Below, in pieces: positions 25,283-34,154 of a stretch of DNA of 64,000 nt (its first letter is position 1; each line of letters opens with the position of its first letter). The stretch spans positions 12,436-76,435 of the forward strand of contig CAYQNW010000007.1 in the NCBI GenBank assembly GCA_964418885.1, written 5' to 3'. The DNA comes from BMS3ABIN03 sp964418885 (GTDB lineage: Bacteria > Bacteroidota > Ignavibacteria > Ignavibacteriales > Ignavibacteriaceae). The position numbers and the translations under genes were made by a program. Under the pieces are notes generated by a model that was not told the origin of the DNA, did not search any database, and worked only from the letters and a program-made list of their open reading frames with translations.

Positions 25283-26672
25283 AGAAACACAGGAAAAAGA
25301 AAGTACGGATTTTAAATTAGATCATCATTCTGTTAAAGGTCTCTATGAAGGTGTGCGTGGCCTAGCAGTTAAAATATTAAATCGTGTTGAACGAACAGAT
25401 GCATATCTTGAAAGATTGTTAGACAACGAAATGAAAAATGCCGAATTGACCGGTCCCGATAAAGCATTGCTTTATGAAATTGTTCATGGAGTGGTTAGAT
25501 GGATGGGACGTCTCGACTGGATTTTAAATGGTTTTTATAAAGGAACTTTTTCCAAAGCTATTCCCAACCTAAAAAATGGTTTAAGAGTGGCTCTTTACCA
25601 GATAATGTTCTTAGACAGAGTCCCCGATTACAGCGCAGTGAATGAAGCAGTTGAATTTGTAAAAAAGCTGCAGGGTACAAAACCGGCAGGATTAACGAAT
25701 GCTGTATTGAGAAATATAATCAGAAGTAAAGACTCGATAAGATATCCTGATCCTGATGAAGATTTGATAGGATATCTGAGTGCATATTATTCTCATCCTT
25801 CATGGATGGTTAAAAGATATGTAGAAAGATTTGGAAGAAATGAAACAGAAGAACTTCTTTTTGCAAATAATGAAAAACCGTATCTTACCTTACGTTTGAA
25901 CGCTCTTAGAGTTCAGCCGGAAGAATTTAAAACTTTACTTGAATCTGTTAACCTGAGATTTAGTCCCGGCAAATATCTGCCGGAGTTTTTCAAGCTTCAA
26001 AATCTAACAAACATAACAGCATGGGAGTATTTTACAAGAGGTTATTTTAATGTTCAGGATGAAAGTGCCGGATTAGCTTGCAGATTATTGGATGTATCCG
26101 ACGGAATGCAGGTTCTCGATCTTTGTGCGGCTCCGGGAGGCAAAACCGCATACATTGCCGCCCTAATGCATAATACTGGAAAGATAGTTGCTCTCGACAG
26201 GTTTGAAAGCCGTTTAAAACTTTTAAGAAGAAACATGCAACGTCTTGGCATGAGCAGTGTTCAAACGGTAGAAACAGATGCACTTGAATATAATGAGAAT
26301 CATTTTGATAGAGTGCTTGCCGATGTTCCCTGTACCGGCAGTGGTACTTTAACAAAGAAACCGGATATCAAATGGAAAAAAGATCTTTTCACGCTGAGGG
26401 AAATGAACGATATTCAATATAAACTTTTGTGTAAAGCCGGTGAGCTTGTTAAGCCGGGCGGAGTGGTTGTTTACAGCACGTGTTCTATTGAACCGGAAGA
26501 AAATAAAGATATAGTAGAAAAGTTTCTATCTAATAATCCTGATTTTCATCTGGATAGTGCACAAGGACGATTTCCCGATGAAATTCTGGATGAGAACGGT
26601 TGTATACAAACGTTTCCGCAGAGACATAAAATGGATGGGGCGTTTGCAGCAAAATTAGTTAAGAAAATATAA
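25275..26672 (+). CDS. rsmB: 16S rRNA (cytosine(967)-C(5))-methyltransferase
   Basis: RsmB methylates C967 of 16S rRNA. The protein has an N-terminal NusB-like domain (LAVKILNRVERTDAYLERLL ... NAVLRNI) and a C-terminal NOL1/NOP2/Sun methyltransferase. The methyltransferase shows DLCAAPGGKTAYIAALM (SAM motif), DVPCTGSGTL with one catalytic Cys, and YSTCSIEPEEN with the second Cys. I start at ATG 25275; a GTG at 25266 is also in frame. It overlaps the end of the alternative glmU gene, suggesting coupling. Confidence 0.93.
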   Translation: MSEETQEKESTDFKLDHHSVKGLYEGVRGLAVKILNRVERTDAYLERLLDNEMKNAELTGPDKALLYEIVHGVVRWMGRLDWILNGFYKGTFSKAIPNLKNGLRVALYQIMFLDRVPDYSAVNEAVEFVKKLQGTKPAGLTNAVLRNIIRSKDSIRYPDPDEDLIGYLSAYYSHPSWMVKRYVERFGRNETEELLFANNEKPYLTLRLNALRVQPEEFKTLLESVNLRFSPGKYLPEFFKLQNLTNITAWEYFTRGYFNVQDESAGLACRLLDVSDGMQVLDLCAAPGGKTAYIAALMHNTGKIVALDRFESRLKLLRRNMQRLGMSSVQTVETDALEYNENHFDRVLADVPCTGSGTLTKKPDIKWKKDLFTLREMNDIQYKLLCKAGELVKPGGVVVYSTCSIEPEENKDIVEKFLSNNPDFHLDSAQGRFPDEILDENGCIQTFPQRHKMDGAFAAKLVKKI

Positions 26673-26700
26673 ACCAGGTCATTTAATAGTCAGAGAGAAA

Positions 26701-27582
26701 ATGTTTAAACAGTTTGCAGAAGAATTAAAAGCAGCACGTGAAAAAGCAGGGATCACACTGCAACAGGTAGCTGCTAAAACAAGAATTGATATTAAATTTT
26801 TGAAAGCACTTGAAAGTGGTGATTTCAATTTTCTGCCCGATCTGTATGTGAAAGCTTTCATAAAGCAATATTCAAAAGTAGTTGGTCTTGATGAGCAGGA
26901 AGTCATATATAATTACAGCCGGATTAAGGAAGGCAAAGTAAAAGAAGAGAATGAAGAAAAACCCGAACAACCGACAGTATCTAAAGAAAAAAAAGAAGTA
27001 AAGTCGCCACCTGTTAAGACCGAGAAAACAAAAAAACGTTCATTTTCTTTTATCGATGAGAATGCCCGGGAAAAAGTGGTTTCTGAAATTAAGAAGAACC
27101 AAATGCCCATAATAATCGGCGGTTCGGCATTAGCTGCCATTTTAATTTTATTTATTGGTTACTTGCTGTTCTTTAATAAAAGCAACGATATTATAGTTGA
27201 AGAGAAGCCGTTTGAAGAAGTTTTAAAAGAAACTCCCAAAAGATATGTTGAAGAAAAAAACAATTTGCAAAGCCAGAGTCTGACTTCAAATTTGGAAAAA
27301 TTTACTCTTACGTTCACCGATGTTGATTCAACAGATTCTGCCTGGGTTTTGGTTATTATCGATGATACAACTCAAACTGATTTTATGCTTGTACCACATG
27401 TGTCGAGATCGGTTACAGCTACAAATAATATAAAGTTTACACTTGGTAATTCCGGTGCAACTGCAATATCATTCGATAACAATCCACTTACGTTTGATAA
27501 ACGACGTGGCGCCGTAAGACATTTTAAATTTGATAAAAACGGATTGGAGAGACTTTATTCTCCTCCACAATTAAATCAATAG
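26701..27582 (+). CDS. RodZ-like HTH and transmembrane protein
   Basis: The 293-residue protein has a Cro/C1-type HTH domain (about residues 5-70: LKAAREKAGITLQQVAAKT and FLPDLYVKAFIKQYSKVVG). A Lys/Glu-rich linker, one membrane helix (about 140-160, IIIGGSALAAILILFIGYLLF) and a C-terminal beta domain of DUF4115 type follow. This is the RodZ layout, the MreB-linked cell-shape protein, although this one may instead be another membrane HTH protein. It lies between rsmB and ligA in a same-strand run with short gaps. Confidence 0.75.
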   Translation: MFKQFAEELKAAREKAGITLQQVAAKTRIDIKFLKALESGDFNFLPDLYVKAFIKQYSKVVGLDEQEVIYNYSRIKEGKVKEENEEKPEQPTVSKEKKEVKSPPVKTEKTKKRSFSFIDENAREKVVSEIKKNQMPIIIGGSALAAILILFIGYLLFFNKSNDIIVEEKPFEEVLKETPKRYVEEKNNLQSQSLTSNLEKFTLTFTDVDSTDSAWVLVIIDDTTQTDFMLVPHVSRSVTATNNIKFTLGNSGATAISFDNNPLTFDKRRGAVRHFKFDKNGLERLYSPPQLNQ

Positions 27583-27585
27583 TTA

Positions 27586-29631
27586 ATGCCAGCCTCAATA
27601 GAAAAAAAATTAGAGACTCTCCGGCAAAAGATCAGGAAACATGATTACAATTATTTTGTTCTGAACCAGATTACAATAAGTGATTATGAATATGATCAGT
27701 TATTAAAAGAGCTTGAAAAACTCGAAGCTGAAAATCCTGAATTAGTAACACCAGACTCACCAACGCAGAGAGTTGGAAAAGATCTCACAAAAGAATTCAA
27801 ACAGGTTGAACATAAGGTCCCAATGCTGAGTCTTGCCAATACTTACAATGAAGAGGAGCTTTTTGATTTTGACCGGCGAGTAAAAGATGCACTGCCAAAA
27901 AATGCTAAGGTGGAGTATATCGTTGAATTCAAGATTGATGGTGCCTCAGTAAGCCTGCACTATGTGGATGGAATTTTAAGAACCGCTGCTACTAGGGGAG
28001 ACGGATTTGTCGGTGAAGAAATAACAAACAACGTTAAAACGATAAGGACAGTCCCGCTTAAGCTTAATAAGATCAACTCATCGCCTTATAATTTAAGTGA
28101 TATTGAAGTACGCGGTGAAATCTTTATGAATATAAAAGACTTTATTAAACTGAATAAAGAAAGAGAAAAAAATGACGAGCGAACTTTTGCAAACCCGAGA
28201 AACTCCGCCGCCGGAACATTAAAAATGCAGGATCCAAAAATTGTTAATAAAAGGCCACTTAATAATTTTGTTTATACACTTATAAGTACAAATGAAACAT
28301 TTTCATCTCACTCAGAGAATCTAGAGATACTTTCAAATCTTGGATTTAGAGTAAATCAATATTATAAAAAGTGTAATTCTATAAATGAGGTACTTGATAC
28401 CTGTCATGAGTTTGAAAAAATGCGTGAGGACCTGGCATATGAGATTGATGGGGCAGTTATTAAGGTAAACTCTATTGAACAACAAAATATTTTGGGAAGC
28501 ATTGCCCGTTCTCCGCGCTGGGCCGTTGCATTTAAATTTAAGGCAAAGCAGGCTACAACAAAAATTAATAAAATTACCTGGCAGGTAGGGCGTACCGGGA
28601 CGATAACGCCTGTTGCGGAATTAGAGCCAGTTTTTCTTGCGGGCTCAACAATTAGCCGTGCCACTTTGCATAACATTGATGAAATAAGAAGAAAAGATAT
28701 TCGTGAAGGGGACGAAGTATTTATTGAAAAAGGCGGTGATGTAATTCCCAAAGTAACATCGGTGATTTTGGAGAAAAGGAAAAAAGGAAGTAGGAAAGTT
28801 AATCCTCCCAAACTTTGTCCTGAATGTAAAACACCATTGTTTAATCCTCCCGAAGAAGTTGCCTATTATTGTGAAAACACCGAATGTCCTGCACAGATCA
28901 AAGGAAGACTGGAACATTTTTCTTCCCGTGGTGCAATGGATATAGAAGGACTTGGCGAAGCATTGATCGATGTGTTTGTAAACAAAGGATTTCTGAAAAC
29001 TTATGCTGATGTTTATGATCTTAAAAAAAGAAAAGATGAATTAATAGCTATTGAAAGATTAGGAAAGAAAAGCGTGGAAAACCTGCTCGATGCAATCGAA
29101 GAAAGTAAGAAAAAATCGTTCGATAAAGTTTTGTTTGCTATCGGAATAAGGTATGTTGGTACTGGTGTTGCCGGAAAGCTTGCCGGTAGTTTAAGATCGA
29201 TTGATAAAATTGAGAAAGCTTCCGAAGAAGAACTGTTGGAAATTGAAGACATAGGTCCGAGTATAGCAAAAAGTGTTAAACAATTTTTCACCAATAAAGC
29301 GAACCTGGAAATAGTTGAGAAGCTGAAAAAAGCCGGGCTGAATTTTTCGTTAAAGGAAATTAAATCAACAGTAATTAAAGATAATTTTTTCACTGGCAAG
29401 ACATTTGTCCTAACGGGTACCTTGATCTCTTTTACGAGAGAAGAAGCTTCTGAAAAGATAATTCAATTTGGTGGTAAAGTAACCGGAAGCGTTAGTAAAA
29501 ACACTGATTATGTAATAGCTGGTGAGAAAGCAGGTTCAAAGCAAACCAAAGCAGAAAAATTAGGTGTTGAGATTCTGAACGAAGATGATTTACTTAAACG
29601 GTTGGAAGATGCAGAAAGAGGTAAAGCTTAA
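27586..29631 (+). CDS. ligA: NAD-dependent DNA ligase
   Basis: LigA seals nicks using NAD. The 681-residue protein shows an N-terminal Ia domain (YNYFVLNQITISDYEYDQLL), the adenylation motif FKIDGA with Lys116 in KIDG, and ATRGDGFVGEE and FANPRNSAAGTLKM. The OB-fold, a four-Cys zinc finger (LCPECKTPL and YYCENTECPAQ), the helix-hairpin-helix repeats and a C-terminal BRCT domain (FVLTGTLISFTREEASEKI) follow. It begins 3 bases after the RodZ-like gene and touches the next start, so it lies in an operon. Confidence 0.98.
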   Translation: MPASIEKKLETLRQKIRKHDYNYFVLNQITISDYEYDQLLKELEKLEAENPELVTPDSPTQRVGKDLTKEFKQVEHKVPMLSLANTYNEEELFDFDRRVKDALPKNAKVEYIVEFKIDGASVSLHYVDGILRTAATRGDGFVGEEITNNVKTIRTVPLKLNKINSSPYNLSDIEVRGEIFMNIKDFIKLNKEREKNDERTFANPRNSAAGTLKMQDPKIVNKRPLNNFVYTLISTNETFSSHSENLEILSNLGFRVNQYYKKCNSINEVLDTCHEFEKMREDLAYEIDGAVIKVNSIEQQNILGSIARSPRWAVAFKFKAKQATTKINKITWQVGRTGTITPVAELEPVFLAGSTISRATLHNIDEIRRKDIREGDEVFIEKGGDVIPKVTSVILEKRKKGSRKVNPPKLCPECKTPLFNPPEEVAYYCENTECPAQIKGRLEHFSSRGAMDIEGLGEALIDVFVNKGFLKTYADVYDLKKRKDELIAIERLGKKSVENLLDAIEESKKKSFDKVLFAIGIRYVGTGVAGKLAGSLRSIDKIEKASEEELLEIEDIGPSIAKSVKQFFTNKANLEIVEKLKKAGLNFSLKEIKSTVIKDNFFTGKTFVLTGTLISFTREEASEKIIQFGGKVTGSVSKNTDYVIAGEKAGSKQTKAEKLGVEILNEDDLLKRLEDAERGKA

Positions 29632-30153
29632 ATGTTCTTAGAAGAAGTAGCTAAATTCATCGTTAAACAAAAATTTAAAGAGAGTCATTTTGATGTTCAA
29701 TCTTTTTCGGAAGCATTTAACAAATCTCATTCGATACTTGTTCTTATGCCCGAAGAGGAAGATGATTTTAATTGCTCAATCGACGTGTTATCGTTTCTGG
29801 AAGAATTGAAAAAAGATGTCGTTATAATTACGAATGATTTTCGTGTTAGCATCCTGCCTATTAATTTTAGAGGAAAATCAATTGGTTATGAAATAAAAGA
29901 TATAAACAGGCTGAAGCTTCCATCAAAAAAAATGATCTCTAAGATTGAGAAGAAAAAATACGATGCGGTTATAGATTTGAACAGGAAAGAGCAGCTTTAC
30001 TATTCATACACTACAGTTATTGCACGAGCCGGTTTAAGGATAGGTTTTACTAAAAATTTTGCGGATAAAATCTACAACCTGCAGGTGCTTAACGACGAAA
30101 CAAATGCCAAAATTTCATATAAAAATTTATTAAATTGTCTTAAAATGTTATAG
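29632..30153 (+). CDS. DUF6913-like protein
   Basis: The 173-residue protein starts directly after the ligA stop. Its core (YDAVIDLNRKEQLYYSYTTV and ARAGLRIGFTKNFADKIYN) resembles the second half of a glycosyltransferase-9-like fold and the short DUF6913 proteins found in Bacteroidota. It is too short to be a full glycosyltransferase and has no visible catalytic site. Function unknown; possible family only. Confidence 0.5.
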   Translation: MFLEEVAKFIVKQKFKESHFDVQSFSEAFNKSHSILVLMPEEEDDFNCSIDVLSFLEELKKDVVIITNDFRVSILPINFRGKSIGYEIKDINRLKLPSKKMISKIEKKKYDAVIDLNRKEQLYYSYTTVIARAGLRIGFTKNFADKIYNLQVLNDETNAKISYKNLLNCLKML

Positions 30154-30162
30154 GTTTTTACA

Positions 30163-30513
30163 ATGAACTTTGAAATTAAGCGGAAAGATAATATCACTGT
30201 ATTTAAGCTGAATGAAAAACGTCTTGACACAAACATTTCCGGCTTATTAAAAGGAGAATTCACATTGCTGCTTAAAGTGGAAGGTGCAAATAAGTTTATT
30301 CTGGATTTAAGCGATGTGGAAAGCTGTGATAGTTCCGGGTTAAGCGCAATCCTTGTTGCAAACAGAATATTGAATACGAGCGAAGGACATATGCGAATAG
30401 CGGCACCCTCGGAAAAGGTTTACTCACTCATTCAAATTACACAGCTTGACAGGGTATTGCCTGTGTGTCAAACTGTAGACGAAGCTTTTGAGGAATTAAA
30501 AAAGGTTAACTGA
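30163..30513 (+). CDS. STAS-domain anti-sigma factor antagonist
   Basis: The 116-residue protein is a lone STAS domain of the SpoIIAA/RsbV type. It contains KFILDLSDVESCDSSGLSAIL, with the Ser positions of the phosphorylatable site (DSSGL). It likely binds a switch-kinase anti-sigma factor or a related partner. No kinase gene lies nearby. It is the last gene of the rsmB-rodZ-ligA run and is followed by an intrinsic terminator. Confidence 0.82.
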   Translation: MNFEIKRKDNITVFKLNEKRLDTNISGLLKGEFTLLLKVEGANKFILDLSDVESCDSSGLSAILVANRILNTSEGHMRIAAPSEKVYSLIQITQLDRVLPVCQTVDEAFEELKKVN

Positions 30514-30554
30514 GGAGAGATAAATTTTTTTACAATATATATTTTTAATTAAAC

Positions 30555-30590
30555 AAAGCATCCGGGCAATTTTAGGATGCTTTTTTATTT
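30555..30590 (+). terminator. Intrinsic terminator after STAS gene
   Basis: AAGCATCC (30556-30563) pairs with GGATGCTT (30575-30582), followed by a T-rich tract. It closes the ligA-containing run. Confidence 0.88.
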
Positions 30591-30618
30591 TAAATTATTG
30601 AAGTCCTAAACCAATCTT

Positions 30619-32055
30619 TTGGCAAGCACACTCGATTATATTATTATTTTTTCTTTTCTTGTTGGCATTGCAATATTCGGATCACTCTCCGGTGGTAAAC
30701 AAAAATCTGTAAATGATTATTTCCTTGGTTCGAAACAGGTATCATGGTGGGCTGTTTGTTTTGCCATAGTTGCCGCGGAAACCAGCACCCTTACTTTTAT
30801 ATCAATTCCGGGATTAGCTTTTCTTACGAACCTTAATTTTTTGCAGGTAACTTTTGGATATTTAGCGGGACGCGTTATCGTTGCCATTATATTTTTGCCA
30901 GCCTACTATAAAGGTGATCTTAAAACCGCATACAGTTTCCTGGAAGATCGTTTCGGCAAAAAGACAAGAACTGCTGCATCTGTTGTTTTTATATTTACGC
31001 GTATCGCAGCGGACGGTGTCAGGTTATTTGCTACTGCAATTCCTCTCTATCTGATTCTTAAGATAAATCCGGTTATTGCCATTATTGTTATAGCTTTTGT
31101 CGCTTTACTTTATACTTACACCGGTGGATTGAGGGGCGTTATAAAAGTGGATGTTGTTCTGATGTTTTTATACATAGGCAGTGCAATACTTGCAGGAATT
31201 TATTTAATTAATCTTTTACCGGAAGGCTGGATAACAGTCCTGAATTCAGCAAGAATAGGAAACAAATTTTCGGTAATCGATTTTGGTTTTAGTAACGGCA
31301 TCAGCGGGTTTTTTTCCAAACCATATACTTTTATAGGTGGAATAATCGGCGGTACATTTCTTTCAATGGCTTCCCATGGAACAGATCAATTAATTGTGCA
31401 AAGACTATTTGCCACAAAAAATCTGAGAAGTGCTCAAAAAGCAATTATCGGAAGCGGAATAATTGTAATTATCCAGTTCGCAATTTTCTTGGTGCTCGGT
31501 GTAATGCTTTACTCATATTACGGCTCATTAAATATAAGATCGGATGAGATATTTCCGAAGTTTATCATAGAAGTTTTACCTTCCGGAATCACTGGAATTA
31601 TTATCGCTGGATTATTTGCAGCAGCGATGTCCACACTTGCGGGATCGATGAGTGCAATCTCATCATCGGTTATGATCGATATTTATTTGCCGTTTATAAA
31701 AAAAGATATCGGGGAGAAAAGCAAACTAAAAACCTCAAGAGGACTAACCATTTTACTTGCAATGTTTCTCGTTCTTTCTGCTTTAATATTTATGAATACC
31801 TCACAGGCAGTTGTGGAAATTGCATTAAGCATTGCTTCATTTACATACGGCGGTTTACTCGGAACGTTTTTACTTGGATTGTTTTTTAAGAATGTTCAGC
31901 AGACTGCGGCGCTAATTGGATTTTCTGCCGGAATAACCGGAATGGTAATCGTAATCTTTTTTACTAGTGTTGGCTGGACCTGGTACACTTTAATAGGCGT
32001 AGCTGTTACAATGGCCACGGGATTGATTTTTTCTTTAATGCTTTCAGGAAAGTAA
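30619..32055 (+). CDS. Sodium:solute symporter family protein
   Basis: The 478-residue protein is an SSS-family transporter with about 13 membrane helices. The TTG start at 30619 gives the hydrophobic first helix (LDYIIIFSFLVGIAIFG). The motif YFLGSKQVSWWAVCFAIVAAE, shortened here to its SKQVSWWA core, the ETSTLTFISIPG region and SHGTDQLIVQRLF, plus GLFAAAMSTLAGSMSAISS, fit the family with its Na2-site Ser residues. Substrate (for example sugar, amino acid or acetate) cannot be told. No clear ribosome-binding site precedes the TTG, so the start is uncertain. Confidence 0.88.
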   Translation: MASTLDYIIIFSFLVGIAIFGSLSGGKQKSVNDYFLGSKQVSWWAVCFAIVAAETSTLTFISIPGLAFLTNLNFLQVTFGYLAGRVIVAIIFLPAYYKGDLKTAYSFLEDRFGKKTRTAASVVFIFTRIAADGVRLFATAIPLYLILKINPVIAIIVIAFVALLYTYTGGLRGVIKVDVVLMFLYIGSAILAGIYLINLLPEGWITVLNSARIGNKFSVIDFGFSNGISGFFSKPYTFIGGIIGGTFLSMASHGTDQLIVQRLFATKNLRSAQKAIIGSGIIVIIQFAIFLVLGVMLYSYYGSLNIRSDEIFPKFIIEVLPSGITGIIIAGLFAAAMSTLAGSMSAISSSVMIDIYLPFIKKDIGEKSKLKTSRGLTILLAMFLVLSALIFMNTSQAVVEIALSIASFTYGGLLGTFLLGLFFKNVQQTAALIGFSAGITGMVIVIFFTSVGWTWYTLIGVAVTMATGLIFSLMLSGK

Positions 32056-32056
32056 A

Positions 32057-32860
32057 TTATTCAGGGCAGTATTCTTTCAGGTAATGGTATGCCTCAAAGT
32101 TTCCTTTATTTAGTGCGATCTTTAAATCTTTACAACTGTTTACGGTATCGCCAACTTCATGTCTTGCCATCCCTCTTTTAAAATAAGCTGATTCGTGATT
32201 GGGATTCAATACAATTGCATTACTAAAATCATCTATGGAGCTTTTAAAATCATTCATATCATATTTTAACACGCCGCGGAGATAATAAGCTTCAGAACTA
32301 TTCTTGTTAACCATTAAATAATTATTGAAATCGCTAAGCGCATCTTCTTTTTCATCAATTTGCATATAAGCATAACCCCGCTGAAAAAAAGAATCGGGGT
32401 TATTAAGCTGACGAAGAATAGCTTCTGTAAAATCATCTATAGCATCTTTGAATAGACTCAATTTGTTTTTGACTATTCCCCGATAATAATATGTCTCACC
32501 ATCTACACTATTAAAGTCAATGGCTTTGTTAAAACAAAGAATTGCATCCCTGTACTTCTGAGTTTTTAAAAATTTAATACCTGCGGTTAAATATTTATTG
32601 CTTGATTCTTCAGGATTCCTCCCTAAGTTAAGATCAGGCTGCATTTCCCATTCGATATCAGATTCTTCCGTTTCCGCAGGAGGATGTTGAAATTTTTCTT
32701 GTTGATTATTTTGTTCACCTGGCTTCTTTTCAACAATATTTTCAAGTGAAATTCTATCTCTGTAACCAAGTTTACGCTTCTGTCCCCTGACTTTTACTAT
32801 CAGGATTGAGAATAAGATCAGGATTACTAATATGACTCCGATGATTATATAAATATTCAT
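32057..32860 (-). CDS. TPR-repeat membrane protein
   Basis: The 267-residue protein has one N-terminal membrane helix (about residues 3-24, IYIIIGVILVILILFSILIV). A polar linker and at least four tetratricopeptide repeats (from about 85: DAILCFNKAIDFNSVDGETYY, written in part; SSIDDFSNAIVLNPNHESA) follow. TPR arrays mediate protein-protein contacts; a specific partner is not evident. It is convergent with the symporter, which ends 2 bases away. Confidence 0.75.
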   Translation of the reverse strand: MNIYIIIGVILVILILFSILIVKVRGQKRKLGYRDRISLENIVEKKPGEQNNQQEKFQHPPAETEESDIEWEMQPDLNLGRNPEESSNKYLTAGIKFLKTQKYRDAILCFNKAIDFNSVDGETYYYRGIVKNKLSLFKDAIDDFTEAILRQLNNPDSFFQRGYAYMQIDEKEDALSDFNNYLMVNKNSSEAYYLRGVLKYDMNDFKSSIDDFSNAIVLNPNHESAYFKRGMARHEVGDTVNSCKDLKIALNKGNFEAYHYLKEYCPE

Positions 32861-33257
32861 ATTAAAATCGTAGAAGTTTTAAAGTACTTCGTTCTTTAAA
32901 TCGTCATAAATTATTAAGAAAAACCATTCAGTATTATCAATTTACATGTTTTGTGCCAAAAAATTTACAATAAAAACAATTTATTTGGGAAAATATTTGA
33001 GGTTTTTACCTTTTATCTACGGAGAAAAGATTTGCATTCCGAAAAATTACGTTAATTCTGCCAATTAGTTAATTTGTTTCGCTTTTCTGTTAAAACTGCT
33101 TAAAAGTTAATTTCATAAAAAGATACCAAATCTTTATATAAGGATAAAACAGAAATTTTGTGAAGATGTTCATAAATTAGATATTTGAAATCGGTAGCTT
33201 TATATTTGATTGTTTTATAAACATTTTGATTTCAAATTAGTTCTCATTTAGCTGGTT
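32861..33257. other. Intergenic region, divergent, no gene seen
   Basis: About 400 AT-rich bases separate the TPR gene (minus) from the HAD gene (plus). I see no long palindrome, repeat or RNA gene. A TATATTTG string resembles the -7 element of Bacteroidota promoters near 33200, but I cannot support a matching -33 box at the right spacing. It presumably carries both promoters. Confidence 0.4.
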
Positions 33258-34151
33258 GTGAGTTCTCTGAAAATGGGGAGCTCAAATATAGTATTAAACG
33301 ATATGTCGGATAAACAGAAATTAAAAAATGTTAAAATAATTGTCTGCGATCTGGATGGGACTTTACTTACTAATGATGGTTCGATTGGAGAAAACACAAA
33401 AAAACTTATAAGCGAACTTCATAAGTATGATGTTAGGCTGTCTTTTGCAACGGGCAGGTTACATTCTGCAGTAAAGGCTGTTGCGGACGAACTTGGGGTT
33501 AACAGCCCGATAATATCTCTTGATGGCAGCCTGATAAAAGCTCATCCCGGAGGAAAAGTTATATATGAGTCTTTCGTTAAAGAGAAATATGTAAGAAAAG
33601 CAGTCGATTATGCTGAAAAGTATTTATTAAATGTTGCGTTATGTCATTCAGATGCAATTTATTATACTGAAAATCATACTGTAATTCCGCAAACGCTAAA
33701 TAAGCTTGGTGCAAAGTATCAGGAAGTTTCGTCTTATGAAGGTTATCTTGATAAAACTCTTGAAATTGTTTATTCCAGTGATATGAAAGATTCTATTCAA
33801 TATGTTAAGAATCGGTTTATGTTTCCATATGTGGTAGGTTGCAGTACATCTTTTTTCAGATCACAACGTCATCACGGAATTTTTTATCTTGAAATAAGAA
33901 AAACCGGATCAACGAAAGGAAAAGGACTAAAAAGACTGCTCAAATATTTACACATAAAACCGGAAAATGCAGTTGTGATAGGAGACTGGTATAACGATAT
34001 AAGTATGTTTGAAACTGACGCTATTAAAGTTGCCCTGGCTAATTCAGTACCGGAGCTTATAAGAAATGCAGATCACGTTACCAAGGGAACGAATAACGAA
34101 GAAGGCGCTGCAGAATTTTTCGAACTGCTTTTAAAAGCAAAAAAAGGCTGA
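33258..34151 (+). CDS. HAD superfamily (Cof-type) phosphatase
   Basis: The protein shows the HAD nucleophile motif CDLDGTLL near residue 30, RLHSAVKAVADELG, and the motif IV VIGDWYNDISMFE with the metal-binding GDxxND pattern. It is the Cof-type IIB HAD family that hydrolyses sugar phosphates or flavin phosphates. The start is unclear: a GTG at 33258 is used here, while ATG codons lie at 33273 and 33303. It is followed by the pgpH gene 3 bases later in an operon-like run. Confidence 0.78.
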   Translation: MSSLKMGSSNIVLNDMSDKQKLKNVKIIVCDLDGTLLTNDGSIGENTKKLISELHKYDVRLSFATGRLHSAVKAVADELGVNSPIISLDGSLIKAHPGGKVIYESFVKEKYVRKAVDYAEKYLLNVALCHSDAIYYTENHTVIPQTLNKLGAKYQEVSSYEGYLDKTLEIVYSSDMKDSIQYVKNRFMFPYVVGCSTSFFRSQRHHGIFYLEIRKTGSTKGKGLKRLLKYLHIKPENAVVIGDWYNDISMFETDAIKVALANSVPELIRNADHVTKGTNNEEGAAEFFELLLKAKKG

Positions 34152-34154
34152 TCA

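Noticed and set aside
32861..33257. Bacteroidota-type promoter from a TATATTTG string near 33200
   Set aside because: No convincing -33 box lies at the usual spacing.
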